A model generated the notes under the pieces. It was not told the origin of the DNA. It saw only the letters and a program-made list of their open reading frames with translations, and searched no databases. 6,942 nt of DNA from Propionibacteriales bacterium (GTDB taxonomy: Bacteria > Actinomycetota > Actinomycetes > Propionibacteriales > Propionibacteriaceae): positions 1-6,942 of the forward strand of contig JADGPB010000119.1 of NCBI GenBank assembly GCA_017882655.1, written 5' to 3'. Position numbers and translations under genes: made by a program. Within the stretch, counting starts at the first letter, position 1, and each line of letters starts with the position of its first letter. Shown one piece after another: positions 1 through 6,301 of the stretch.

Positions 1-341
1 GCGATGCCGTCCGCGATCTGGCCGAGGCGGATCTTGTTGCTCACGTAGATCGTGGCTTCGAGCCCGGTCGCGCACGCCTGCTGCAGGTCGCACGCGGGAC
101 TGTGCGGGTCGAGCGAGGAGCCCAGCACCGCTTCGCGGGTGAGGTTGAAGTCGCGGCTGTGCTTGAGGACTGCGCCGCCCACGACTTCTCCGACACGGTG
201 TCCGGCCAGCCCGAACCGGGCCGCCAGCCCGTCGAGTGCGGCGGTCAGCATGTCGATGTTGCTGGCGTGACGGTAGGCGCTGTGGGCGCGTGCGAACGGG
301 ATGCGGTTGCCGCCAACGACGACGGCAGTGTGGTCAGTCAT
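1..341 (-). CDS. FadI-like 3-ketoacyl-CoA / acetyl-CoA thiolase, N-terminal part (runs off window)
   Basis: Read on the minus strand from ATG at 341, this gives 113 codons with no stop before the window edge, so only the N-terminal part is present (thiolases are usually about 390-440 residues). The product begins MTDHTAVVVGGNRIPFARAH and contains GGAVLKHSRDFNL at about residues 55-67 and DLQQACATGLEA at 85-96. The Cys at residue 90 sits where thiolases carry the nucleophile that takes the acyl group. The GGNRIPFAR and LKHSRDFNL stretches are, from family knowledge, typical of FadI / trifunctional-enzyme beta-type thiolases, which cleave 3-ketoacyl-CoA to acetyl-CoA plus a shortened acyl-CoA in the cytoplasm. 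The later catalytic His and second Cys lie outside the window and cannot be checked. It is divergent from a TetR gene and close to an acyl-CoA oxidase, which supports a beta-oxidation role. A biosynthetic acetyl-CoA acetyltransferase is a less likely alternative. Confidence 0.9.
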   Translation of the reverse strand, partial: MTDHTAVVVGGNRIPFARAHSAYRHASNIDMLTAALDGLAARFGLAGHRVGEVVGGAVLKHSRDFNLTREAVLGSSLDPHSPACDLQQACATGLEATIYVSNKIRLGQIADGI

Positions 342-345
342 GCGG

Positions 346-351
346 CTCCTT
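346..351 (-). promoter_or_regulatory. Ribosome binding site of the thiolase gene
   Basis: On the minus strand the sequence AAGGAG lies 4 bases before the ATG at 341. It is a strong Shine-Dalgarno match and fixes this ATG as the start. Confidence 0.75.
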
Positions 352-390
352 GGACGGGTGGGACAAGAAAACCCGATACGGACAGTAGCA

Positions 391-412
391 GGTACGCAAA
401 GTACGAGGTACC
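391..412. promoter_or_regulatory. Candidate TetR operator between the thiolase and regulator genes
   Basis: The 80-bp divergent intergenic region contains an inverted repeat with arms GGTAC (391-395) and GTACC (408-412) and a third GTAC at 401-404 between them. It ends 9 bases before the regulator's start codon, so a bound repressor would block its own transcription or translation start and could also cover the thiolase promoter. TetR regulators commonly bind palindromes in such divergent spacers and autoregulate. The arms are only 5 bp, and GTAC is frequent throughout this window, so the assignment is tentative. A TTGGAC at 350-355 could be the -35 of the rightward promoter, but I see no convincing -10 at normal spacing. 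Confidence 0.4.
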
Positions 413-421
413 CTCAGCCGC

Positions 422-1084
422 ATGGAACATCGAGACGGACGCGACACCCGGTGGCAGGAGCATCGCGTCGAGCGGCGCGCCACGCTCGTCGACTCCGCCC
501 TGCGTGCGATCCGTACGCACGGTGCCGCGGTCACCGTCGACGAGATCGCCCTCGCGTCCGGGACCAGCAAGACGGTCCTCTACCGCTACTTCGGCGACCG
601 CAACGGGCTGTACCTGGCGGTCGCCGACAGGGTCGCCTCCAACATCCTCGCGGAGGTACGGCCGCGGTTCGCATTCCTGGCTGAGAGCGGCCACGTCGCC
701 GACCTCGTACGTGGCCTGGCCGACGCGTACATCGGGCTGGTCGACCGCGACCCCGCCATCTACCTGTTCGTCATGAACCGGCCGCCGAGCCTGCCCGCGG
801 GCGCCGGCGACCCCGCGACGGGCATCGCCGACCGCATCGCCATCGAGCTCGCCGAGGCCATCCGCGACGAGCAGCGCCGACGCGGCACGTCCGGGGCCGC
901 CGTCGAGACGCTGTCGTTCGGCATCGTCGGCTTCATCCGTACGGCCACGGGCCACTGGCTCGAGTCCGGCGCCGGTGCGACCCTCGCCCGCGACGCCCTC
1001 ATCCAGCTCATCACCTCGACGTTCACCACGAGCGTCGCCGAGGCCGCCGACGGCACGGCAGCCGCCCACCTCATCACCGCCTGA
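422..1084 (+). CDS. TetR-family transcriptional regulator, probably of fatty-acid degradation
   Basis: This is a 220-residue protein, the usual size for TetR regulators. The N-terminal DNA-binding domain spans about residues 16-65: a first helix in ERRATLVDSALRAIRTHG, then the helix-turn-helix VTVDEIALASGTSKTVLYRYFGDRNGL at about 37-63, whose recognition helix has the LYRYF signature typical of the family. The remaining ~155 residues are the divergent, mostly helical ligand-binding and dimerisation half, with Ala-rich segments. The ATG at 422 is the only early start that keeps the whole HTH, but no good Shine-Dalgarno precedes it, so initiation may be weak or leaderless. It sits between a divergent thiolase and a downstream acyl-CoA oxidase, so I infer that it represses both and is released by a long-chain acyl-CoA, as known for actinobacterial FadR/PfmR-type TetR proteins. 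The ligand itself cannot be read from sequence. Confidence 0.93.
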   Translation: MEHRDGRDTRWQEHRVERRATLVDSALRAIRTHGAAVTVDEIALASGTSKTVLYRYFGDRNGLYLAVADRVASNILAEVRPRFAFLAESGHVADLVRGLADAYIGLVDRDPAIYLFVMNRPPSLPAGAGDPATGIADRIAIELAEAIRDEQRRRGTSGAAVETLSFGIVGFIRTATGHWLESGAGATLARDALIQLITSTFTTSVAEAADGTAAAHLITA

Positions 1085-1151
1085 GAACCATCGCCGCTTG
1101 GAACCGCCCTTTACATCAGGAAGTACTCGTCATCGCCGACAAGGAGTAGTT
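1085..1151 (+). promoter_or_regulatory. 67-bp gap before the acyl-CoA oxidase gene; RBS at 1141-1146
   Basis: AAGGAG at 1141-1146 lies 5 bases before the GTG at 1152 and fixes that start. The gap is long enough for a promoter. TTGGAA at 1098-1103 could serve as a -35, but no good -10 is visible at 16-18 bp. A GTAC at 1123-1126 within GAAGTACTCG loosely resembles part of the divergent-region repeat (AAAGTACGAG). The oxidase may therefore be read through from the regulator, have its own promoter, or both. Confidence 0.5.
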
Positions 1152-3101
1152 GTGACCGACACCGCCACCCGCCCTGAGACGACCGACGCCGCCGACCCCC
1201 GGCTCGGCGAGGCGCTCAAGGTCGCCCTGGACGGCCCGTACCACGCCGCCCGTCAGACCGCCCGCGACACCCTCACCGCCGTGGAGATCCTGCGCGACCC
1301 CAGCCTCTCGATGGATGAGGCCAGGGCCTGGACGCTCAAGGCGCTGAAGCACCTGTCGGCGAAGGGGTACGGCAACAAGGGCTTCACGCTGCCCGACCAG
1401 CCGTCCGATCCGGCGGCGGTGGTCAACGGGTTCGAGGCGCTGGCGCACGGCGACCTGTCGCTGGTGATCAAGGCGGGCGTGCAGTACGGGCTGTGGGGCG
1501 GCGCGATCGAGGGGCTCGGCACCGACGAGCAGATCGCGCGGTGGATGCCGGACATCGTCGCCACCAAGCACCTCGGCTGCTTCGCGATGACCGAGATGGG
1601 CCACGGATCCGACGTGGCAAGCATCGAGACGACACTCACGTACGACCCGGAGACCGACGAGATCATCGTGGACTCGGCGACGCCGAGCGCGACGAAGACG
1701 TACATCGGCAATGCCGCCCTCCACGGCACGTCCGCGGCGGTGTTCGGGCAGCTATGGGTGGACGGGAAGTGCCAGGGCGTGCACTGCGTGGTCGTGCCGT
1801 TCCGCAAGATGGTGAAGGGCAAGGGCGTCGACCTGCCGGGTTGTACGACGGGCGACAACGGCCACAAGGGCGGCCTGCTCGGCGTCGACAACGGGACGAT
1901 CCGGTTCGACCACGTCCGCGTACCTCGCGCCAACCTGCTCAGCCGGTACGGGGGTGTGGGCGACGACGGGACGTACGCATCGCCGATCGCCGGGTCGGGG
2001 AAGCGGTTCTTCACGATGCTGGGCACGCTGGTCCGAGGGCGGGTCTGCGTCGGGGCCGGGGCGGCGATCGCGGGCCGGCGGGCGCTGTCGATCGCGACCC
2101 GGTACGCGCTGAGGCGTCGGCAGTTCCCGAACCCCGACGGCGGCGAGGTCGTACTGCTCGACTACTTGTGGCATCAGCGGCTGCTGCTGCCCGGCATCGC
2201 GAAGGCGTACGCGTTGGGGTTCGCCAACAACGACCTCATCGGGGTGCTCGCCATGGGCCGTACGGGGAAGGTCGACGACGACTTCCAGCGGTCGCTGGAG
2301 AGCCGAGCGGCCGGGCTCAAGGCGGCCCAGTCGCGGTTCGCGAACGACATCGTGCAGGTGTGCCGCGAGGCGTGCGGGGGTGCCGGCTACATCGGGGACA
2401 ACCAGCTCACGCTGCTGCGCAGCGACGTGGACATCTTCGCGACGTTCGAGGGCGACAACACGGTGCTGATGCAGCTCGTGGCTCGGGGGCTGCTCACCGG
2501 GTACCGCGAGACGTGGACCGGCCTCGACCGACGCGAGACCGTGACGAAGACGGCCGACATGGTGGCCCGGATGGTGCTGGAACGTACGGCAGGGCGCGGC
2601 ACCGTCGACGCCCTGGTGGCGAGGGCGCGGCGGGTCAGCAACGAGGCGAGCATGCTCGACCGCGGGTGGCAGGTGCTGATGTTCGACGAGCGCGAGCGGC
2701 ACGTACTCGAGTCACTGGCCCGGCGGTACCAGCAGGCGATGCGTGCCGTGCCTGGCTCGCGGTTCGAGGCGATCAACGAGATGCAGGACCACTTGCTGAC
2801 GCTGGCGCGCGTCCACACCGACCGGCTCGTGCTGGGGTCGTTCGTGGCCGGCATCGAGGCGTGTGGGGACCAGGCCGCGAAGCGGATGCTCAACAAGCTC
2901 TGCGACCTGTACGTGATCGAGAACCTGGAAGCGGACCGTGGGTGGTTCACCGACCACAACTTCATGACCCAGACGCGCTCGAAGTCGCTGACGAAGACCC
3001 TCAACAGGCTCTGTACCGAGTTGCGCCCCGCCGCCCTGGCCCTGGTCGAGGGCCTCGGCATCCCCGCCGAGTGGCTGGGCTCGAAGATGCTCGCGGACTA
3101 G
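1152..3101 (+). CDS. Acyl-CoA oxidase / acyl-CoA dehydrogenase-type flavoenzyme (ACOX-like)
   Basis: The product of 649 residues starts at GTG 1152 (VTDTATRPETTD), chosen for its strong ribosome binding site; an upstream in-frame extension would overlap the TetR gene and has no family resemblance. The length matches acyl-CoA oxidases (about 650-700) rather than ordinary acyl-CoA dehydrogenases (about 380-400). Visible landmarks are: CFAMTEMGHGSDV at 143-155 (FAD/substrate-binding segment, like the FA.TE.GHG of oxidases); the stretch DNGHKGGLLGVDNGTIRFDHVRVPRANLL in the beta-domain; CREACGGAGY at 404-413; and TFEGDNTVLMQLVARGLL starting near 431, where Glu433 aligns with the catalytic base of ACOX enzymes. 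A C-terminal helical domain follows. It should oxidise acyl-CoA to trans-2-enoyl-CoA, the first step of beta-oxidation. Whether electrons go to O2 (oxidase) or to ETF (dehydrogenase) cannot be decided from sequence. The linked thiolase and TetR gene support the pathway. Confidence 0.92.
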   Translation: MTDTATRPETTDAADPRLGEALKVALDGPYHAARQTARDTLTAVEILRDPSLSMDEARAWTLKALKHLSAKGYGNKGFTLPDQPSDPAAVVNGFEALAHGDLSLVIKAGVQYGLWGGAIEGLGTDEQIARWMPDIVATKHLGCFAMTEMGHGSDVASIETTLTYDPETDEIIVDSATPSATKTYIGNAALHGTSAAVFGQLWVDGKCQGVHCVVVPFRKMVKGKGVDLPGCTTGDNGHKGGLLGVDNGTIRFDHVRVPRANLLSRYGGVGDDGTYASPIAGSGKRFFTMLGTLVRGRVCVGAGAAIAGRRALSIATRYALRRRQFPNPDGGEVVLLDYLWHQRLLLPGIAKAYALGFANNDLIGVLAMGRTGKVDDDFQRSLESRAAGLKAAQSRFANDIVQVCREACGGAGYIGDNQLTLLRSDVDIFATFEGDNTVLMQLVARGLLTGYRETWTGLDRRETVTKTADMVARMVLERTAGRGTVDALVARARRVSNEASMLDRGWQVLMFDERERHVLESLARRYQQAMRAVPGSRFEAINEMQDHLLTLARVHTDRLVLGSFVAGIEACGDQAAKRMLNKLCDLYVIENLEADRGWFTDHNFMTQTRSKSLTKTLNRLCTELRPAALALVEGLGIPAEWLGSKMLAD

Positions 3102-3135
3102 AGACCGACCTCCCGCCGCCCTGTCGTGACCGCCT

Positions 3136-3185
3136 GCTCCCCAAGCCATGGTGCCGCTCCACACGCCTCCGATGGCTTGGGAAGC
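3136..3185 (+). terminator. Hairpin downstream of the acyl-CoA oxidase gene, possible terminator
   Basis: GCTCCCCAAGCCAT (3136-3149) and ATGGCTTGGGAAGC (3172-3185) are complementary at 13 of 14 positions around a 22-base loop, starting 35 bases after the oxidase stop. There is no T-run after it, which is common for actinobacterial terminators. The same left arm can also pair 13/14 with each of the two G-rich repeat copies further right, so this may be part of a repeat structure instead of a dedicated terminator. Confidence 0.4.
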
Positions 3186-3251
3186 GGTCGATGGGTTGGG
3201 GAGCGTGTGCTGATGGGTTGGGGAGCGTGGACCGATGGGCCGGGATCCGCC
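3171..3251. repeat. G-rich direct repeat cluster, about 19-22 bp period
   Basis: Units begin at 3171, 3190, 3212 and 3234. Units 2 and 3 share 18 identical bases (GATGGGTTGGGGAGCGTG). Unit 1 (GATGGCTTGGGAAGCGG) differs at three positions, and unit 4 (GATGGGCCGGGATC) is degenerate. An inverted copy lies at 3136-3149. The 22-bp spacing, about two helical turns, would place the units on one face of the DNA. The cluster lies 98-178 bp before the ABC operon start, so it could be a regulator-binding array, a dispersed intergenic repeat or part of the upstream gene's terminator. No reading frame of the neighbouring genes explains it. Confidence 0.75.
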
Positions 3252-3264
3252 GAGTCCGATCCCA

Positions 3265-3280
3265 TCCACCGAACGGTGGA
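3265..3280. promoter_or_regulatory. Perfect 7-2-7 inverted repeat upstream of the ABC operon, candidate operator
   Basis: TCCACCG (3265-3271), AA, CGGTGGA (3274-3280) form a perfect 16-bp dyad. The 2-base centre is too short for a stable RNA hairpin loop unless pairs open, so a dimeric DNA-binding protein site is the better reading. It lies 68 bases before the ATG of the ABC ATPase gene. A smaller dyad GAACC-CACC-GGTTC follows at 3295-3308 and a palindrome GCCGCCGGCGGC at 3315-3326. I see no clear -35/-10 pair in this stretch. Confidence 0.45.
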
Positions 3281-3348
3281 GGGTGAGGCCGTACGAACCC
3301 ACCGGTTCACGGCTGCCGCCGGCGGCCAGACGCCGCCACGCTGGTCAC

Positions 3349-4212
3349 ATGACACACGACGTGGCCGTACAGATCACTGGGCTTCACAAGCACTACGGGT
3401 CCCTTCACGCCGTCGACGGGATCGACCTCACCATCGAGCGCGGCGAGACGTTCGCGCTGCTCGGACCGAACGGGGCCGGCAAGTCGACGACGATCGAGAT
3501 CCTCGAGGGGTACCGGCACCGTACGTCCGGTGAGGTGAGTGTCTTGGGCGTCGACCCCTCGCACGGTGACCTCTCGTGGAAGGCGCGGCTCGGAATCGTC
3601 GCCCAGTCGACGGCTGAGGCGGACACCGCGACCGTACGGGAGCTGCTCACGCTGGTCCGCGGGCTCTACCCCGACCCGCGTGACGTCGACGAGGTGATCG
3701 CGAGCGTCGGCCTGCAGGAGAAGGCCACGACGCGCAGCAGCCGGCTCTCCGGTGGGCAGCGACGCCGGCTCGATGTGGCGTTGGGCGTCATCGGACGGCC
3801 CGAGCTGCTCTTCCTCGATGAGCCGACCACGGGATTCGACCCGGAGGCGAGGCGCGAGTTCTGGGACCTCGTACGGTCCCTGCAGGACGGCGGGACGACG
3901 ATCATCCTCACCACCCACTACCTCGACGAGGCAGCCGAGCTCGCCGACCGTGTCGGGATCATCACCGGTGGACGCCTCGTCGACGTCGGCGCCGTGGACA
4001 GGATCGGCGGCGCGGACGCTCGGCGCCCGGTCGTACGGTGGCGCGACGCTGCCGGTGAGCGCCGCTCAGTCGTCACCGACACACCGGCAGCACTGGTGGC
4101 AGACCTCGGCCACCAGGCCGGCGGCGAGCCGCGCGACCTGGAGGTCATCCGCCCCAGCCTTGAAGACATCTACCTCGCCCTAATCGGCGCCGAATCGAAG
4201 GATGCAGCATGA
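3349..4212 (+). CDS. ABC transporter ATP-binding protein (DrrA/CcmA-like exporter class)
   Basis: A 287-residue cytoplasmic ATPase that would energise the membrane protein encoded next. All nucleotide-binding elements are present: Walker A GPNGAGKS at 39-46, Q-loop Gln86, signature LSGGQ at 133-137, Walker B LLFLDE at 153-158 with catalytic Glu158, D-loop region GFDP at 162-165 and H-loop His190. The ~80-residue tail ending RPSLEDIYLALIG is typical of DrrA-type ATPases paired with ABC-2 permeases. The ATG at 3349 is chosen because the family starts a few residues before the I-x-GLHKHYG strand. No Shine-Dalgarno precedes it (ACGCTGGTCAC), and an in-frame GTG at 3283 is a weaker alternative. 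The stop overlaps the next start by 4 bases (ATGA). Substrate unknown; drugs, lipids and peptides are typical for this class. Confidence 0.93.
   Translation: MTHDVAVQITGLHKHYGSLHAVDGIDLTIERGETFALLGPNGAGKSTTIEILEGYRHRTSGEVSVLGVDPSHGDLSWKARLGIVAQSTAEADTATVRELLTLVRGLYPDPRDVDEVIASVGLQEKATTRSSRLSGGQRRRLDVALGVIGRPELLFLDEPTTGFDPEARREFWDLVRSLQDGGTTIILTTHYLDEAAELADRVGIITGGRLVDVGAVDRIGGADARRPVVRWRDAAGERRSVVTDTPAALVADLGHQAGGEPRDLEVIRPSLEDIYLALIGAESKDAA
4198..4202 (+). promoter_or_regulatory. Ribosome binding site of the ABC permease gene
   Basis: AAGGA lies 6 bases before the ATG at 4209, inside the end of the ATPase gene. It supports that start and coupled translation. Confidence 0.6.
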
Positions 4213-5081
4213 CCGCCACACTCACCGTCGCGCCGGAACTCGTCGCCCGCCGTCCTCTGCCGTCCCCGGGCGGTGTGGCGGGTCAATGCCTGCGACAGAT
4301 CCGCTTCGAGATCACCAACTACGTACGCCATGGCGACACGCTCGTCTTCACGTTCGGCTTCCCGATCATCATGCTGGCGATCTTCACGTCGGCCTTCGCC
4401 TCACAGGGGACGATCCCCAACCCCGACGGGGTAGGACTCGGCCTCAGCGTCGGCGCGTACTTCCTGCCCGGCATGGTCGCCGCCGGCGTCCTGCTGTCCG
4501 GTGTGCAGAACCTCGCCATCGACATCGCCCACGAGAAGGGCGACGGCAGGCTGAGGCGGTGGGGCGGTACGCCGATGTCACCGTTCGTCTACTTCGCGGG
4601 CAAGATCGGCCAGGTCGTGGTGACCGCGACCGTACAGACCGTGCTGCTGCTCGTCGTCGCGCGATTCGCGCTCGGCATCGCCCTGCCGTCTACCGCCGAG
4701 AAGTGGTTCGCGTTCGGGTGGGTCTGGGTTCTGGGCCTCGCGACCAGCAGCCTGCTGGGCATCGCTTTGTCTTCCGTACCGCGTTCCGGCAAGTCCGCCT
4801 CGGCGGTCGTGCTGCCGATCACCCTGGTGCTCCAGTTCATCTCCGGCGTCTACCTGCAGTTCTACGGCCTGCCCACCTGGATGCAGAACCTCGCGTCGGC
4901 ATTCCCGCTGAAGTGGCTGGCGCAGGGAATGCGCGCGGCCTTCCTGCCTGAGGGCTTCCAGCAGCTCGAGGTCGGAAACGCCTGGCATCTCGCGGAGGTG
5001 GCCGGGGCGCTCGGCATCTGGCTCGTGGTCGGTCTCGTACTGTCCCGTCTCACGTTCCGCTGGATCCGGCGCGACGCGTGA
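4209..5081 (+). CDS. ABC-2 family transporter permease
   Basis: A 290-residue integral membrane protein. Hydrophobic segments suggest six transmembrane helices at about 44-64, 84-104, 127-150, 166-188, 197-216 and 261-281, after a ~40-residue cytoplasmic N-terminus. The cytoplasmic stretch DIAHEKGDGRLRRWGGTPMSPFVYFAGKI (about 105-133) resembles the conserved E-x-G-x-L-x-R-x-x-x-T/S-P-M coupling region of ABC-2 permeases such as DrrB, which contacts the ATPase. TWMQNLASAFPLKWLAQGMR (223-242) matches the conserved segment before the last helix. Two copies, or one dimerised, would pair with two ATPase subunits to form an exporter. Its start overlaps the ATPase stop, and its stop overlaps the kinase GTG (GTGA). 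One Val codon GTA at 4431 is the only GTA in the window's genes not followed by C. Confidence 0.92.
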   Translation: MTATLTVAPELVARRPLPSPGGVAGQCLRQIRFEITNYVRHGDTLVFTFGFPIIMLAIFTSAFASQGTIPNPDGVGLGLSVGAYFLPGMVAAGVLLSGVQNLAIDIAHEKGDGRLRRWGGTPMSPFVYFAGKIGQVVVTATVQTVLLLVVARFALGIALPSTAEKWFAFGWVWVLGLATSSLLGIALSSVPRSGKSASAVVLPITLVLQFISGVYLQFYGLPTWMQNLASAFPLKWLAQGMRAAFLPEGFQQLEVGNAWHLAEVAGALGIWLVVGLVLSRLTFRWIRRDA

Positions 5082-6301
5082 CCGCTCGTACGACTTCGGT
5101 GGCCGGTCCCCGCGCGGTGCGCGAAGATGATGCCGTGCCCATCCTGAGCGGTGCCGTGTCGCGGTGGTGGGACGTCGCCGTGATCGGCGTCTGCGCGACG
5201 ACCGCGGCGATCATCCTCGTCTACGACCAGGGCTCGGCCGCCGCCTGGGGAGCGACCGCGAGCCTCGCCGCGGTGGCCGCCGTGTACGTCGTGGTCGGGC
5301 GTCGCGCACTGGCCGGCGACGGGGCCGCCTGGGTCACCCACGTCGCCGCGGTGCTGCTCATCGTGACCGGCAGCTTCGCCGTGCTCTTCGACCCGGCCGC
5401 CGCGATCACCCAAGCGGTGCTGTACCCGTTGCTGTGGGTGGTGTCGGCAAGGACACGTACGGCGGTCATCCGCTCCGCCGCGCTCGTCATCGGGGTGGGT
5501 CTGGCCAGCGGCCTCGGCACCAAGGACTGGGGCTCCGTCGTCGTCAGCACGCTCTTGACGTTCGCGTTCGCCGTGGCCTTCGGCCTCTGGATCACGCGCA
5601 TCCGGAGGTACGGGGTGGAGCGTGACCAGCTGCTCACCGAGCTCCGCGCCGCGCAGGCAGAGGTGGCCGTGCTCGAGCGGCAGGCGGGCGTCAATGACGA
5701 GCGCGCCCGGATGGCGCGCGAGATCCACGACACCATCGCCCAGTCACTGACGGGGCTCGTCATGACGGCGCAGCGTGCGTCTTCCCAGGTTGTGCGGGCC
5801 CCGGAACAGGTCGGCCCGACGATCGCGCTCATCGAGGACCTCGCCACCGACGCTCTGGCTGAAGCGAGAGCGCTCATCGACACGTACAGCCCGACGGGCG
5901 TCTCCGGTGGCCTGTCGGCGACCCTGACCAGCATCGCGGACCGGTTCTTCGCCGAGACGGGCGTCAAGGTGACCGTGAGCGGAGACGTGCCGGACATCGA
6001 CCGCGAGATCGAGATCGTCCTGCTGCGGTGCACACAGGAGGCGCTGGCGAACGTCCGCAAGCACGCTCACGCCCAGGCCGTACGCATCACTCTTGACAGC
6101 ACCCCCGACGGTGCCGGCGTCACCGTGTCCGACGACGGGATCGGCATCGGCGAGCACAGCGGACAGGGGTTCGGGTTGGCCGGGATGGCAGAACGCGTAC
6201 GGCTCGTCGGCGGCACCGTACAGGTCGGGCCGGGCGCCGAGGCCGGCACGACGGTACGGGTGGTCGTGCCCCGCCGCGATGCTGAGGCGGCGCTCGCATG
6301 A
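5078..6301 (+). CDS. Membrane sensor histidine kinase, NarL/DesK-type (HisKA_3)
   Basis: A 407-residue sensor kinase if read from the GTG at 5078, which overlaps the permease stop (GTGA). In-frame GTGs at codons 8, 14 and 20 (5135) are alternatives and the first ~20 residues show no family feature, so the start is uncertain. Residues ~29-175 hold about five or six hydrophobic segments with almost no extracytoplasmic loop, like intramembrane-sensing kinases (DesK, LiaS). A coiled linker (ELRAAQAEVAVLERQ) leads to the HisKA_3 dimerisation helix REIHDTIAQSLTGLVM, where His217 is the expected phosphorylation site. The ATPase domain follows: N-box EALANVRKHAHA at 321-332, G1 box DDGIGI at 352-357 and G2 region GQGFGLAGMAERV from 362. 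All catalytic motifs are intact. Partner is the response regulator next door; the likely stimulus is a membrane perturbation or the transporter's substrate (inference). Confidence 0.93.
   Translation: MTARTTSVAGPRAVREDDAVPILSGAVSRWWDVAVIGVCATTAAIILVYDQGSAAAWGATASLAAVAAVYVVVGRRALAGDGAAWVTHVAAVLLIVTGSFAVLFDPAAAITQAVLYPLLWVVSARTRTAVIRSAALVIGVGLASGLGTKDWGSVVVSTLLTFAFAVAFGLWITRIRRYGVERDQLLTELRAAQAEVAVLERQAGVNDERARMAREIHDTIAQSLTGLVMTAQRASSQVVRAPEQVGPTIALIEDLATDALAEARALIDTYSPTGVSGGLSATLTSIADRFFAETGVKVTVSGDVPDIDREIEIVLLRCTQEALANVRKHAHAQAVRITLDSTPDGAGVTVSDDGIGIGEHSGQGFGLAGMAERVRLVGGTVQVGPGAEAGTTVRVVVPRRDAEAALA

Noticed and set aside
85..96. Thiolase active-site segment QQACATGLEA as a possible inactivating change
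   Set aside because: The nucleophilic Cys90 is present; Ala in place of the more common Gly next to it is a small change and not evidence for loss of activity. Coordinates are residues of the minus-strand protein.
338..1069. Long minus-strand open frame opposite the TetR gene
   Set aside because: An antisense shadow with Asp/Gly/Arg-rich composition; the plus-strand TetR frame has clear HTH homology.
975..1151. Upstream in-frame extension of the acyl-CoA oxidase reading frame
   Set aside because: It overlaps the TetR gene, encodes a Pro/Ser/Arg-rich low-complexity peptide with no family likeness, and the GTG at 1152 has a strong AAGGAG site.
3136..3251. CRISPR array
   Set aside because: Units are adjacent with no unique spacers of 30 or so bases, only 3-4 imperfect copies, and no cas genes nearby.
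1493..3286. Long plus-strand open frame over the oxidase gene
   Set aside because: Arg/Gly-rich shadow translation of GC-rich DNA in a different frame; no domain recognisable, no ribosome binding site.
3102..3348. Mobile element or integration scar
   Set aside because: No transposase or integrase fragment, no terminal inverted repeats with target duplications, and flanking genes are intact.
3126..3533. Plus-strand small open frame across the repeat region into the ABC gene
   Set aside because: It reads through the repeat cluster and then out of frame into the ATPase gene, with no ribosome binding site and no recognisable domain.
4862..5728. Minus-strand open frame opposite the permease and kinase genes
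   Set aside because: His/Arg/Gly-rich composition typical of antisense frames in high-GC DNA; spans two well-supported plus-strand genes.
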